A stretch of DNA of 64,000 nt from Serripes groenlandicus. Taxonomy: Eukaryota > Mollusca > Bivalvia > Cardiida > Cardiidae. The stretch lies in contig JASEVX010000006.1 in assembly GCA_031761405.1 (NCBI GenBank), positions 27,423,533 to 27,487,532 on the forward strand, given 5' to 3'. Of this stretch, positions 63,922 to 64,000 are shown in pieces (the first letter of the stretch is position 1; each line of letters starts with the position of its first letter). The position numbers and the translations under genes are program-made. The notes under the pieces were generated by a model that searched no databases, had not been told where the DNA came from, and worked only from the letters and a program-made list of their open reading frames with translations.

Positions 63922-64000
63922 AGGGGCGTAGCTAGGGTATATAGAGTGTGTACCCAATTTGGTTAGGGGGTCCGGGGGCATGGTCCCCCGGGATTTTTTT
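63922..64000. mobile_element. start of a CAGGGGCG-type element, cut by window end
   Basis: CAGGGGCGTAGCTAGGGTAT is a terminus typical of widespread hAT-type non-autonomous elements; GGTCCGGGGGCATGGTCCCC follows. The rest lies outside. Confidence 0.55.

Overview
The window is eukaryotic, repeat-rich and intron-rich, with compact GT-AG exons spread over kilobases. Clustered fibrinogen-related (FReD) exons, a Ly6/uPAR-type secreted protein, a CR1-like LINE with a 2A peptide, tRNA-Pro-derived SINEs and very dense MITEs together suggest a mollusc, most likely a bivalve. That taxonomic call is inference; no species marker is present.

Layout. 0-11 kb: a minus-strand secreted three-finger (LU) gene, reconstructed from four short exons with matching phases. 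Its last intron holds a 6.77-kb foldback element whose inverted arms are arrays of a 104-bp unit, flanked by a perfect 9-bp target duplication. 12-16 kb: a CR1-like LINE relic, SINE and MITEs. 17-40 kb: two tandem plus-strand FReD units (A, 17.2-24.6 kb; B, 28.1-39.7 kb). The last intron of A carries a tRNA-Pro SINE whose 5' A-box segment is amplified about 48 times. The last intron of B carries an apparently full-length two-ORF L1/Tx1-like LINE on the minus strand. A 71-bp satellite lies between the units. 40-49 kb: MITEs, a higher-order satellite and a broken CR1-like LINE with a 2A peptide, itself interrupted by a nested inverted-repeat element. 49.9-52.5 kb: a third FReD unit (C), inverted and clearly dead. 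52.9-55.8 kb: a decayed plus-strand gene with a GDGRADSPG motif. 56.5-61.8 kb: a complete minus-strand NIPA-type magnesium transporter gene in five coding exons, 357 aa. 62-64 kb: AT-rich minisatellites, a MITE and the start of a CAGGGGCG-type element.

Function. The only gene that looks intact over its full length is the NIPA transporter. The LU gene is open through all four exons seen and ends in phase 1 at the left side of the window, so it continues outside. The FReD units look like a lectin-type family under duplication and decay: A lost the segment around the ligand-pocket motif, B has a one-base frameshift in the same exon, C has several lesions. No prokaryotic or phage features and no rRNA genes were found; tRNA-like sequences are all SINE heads.
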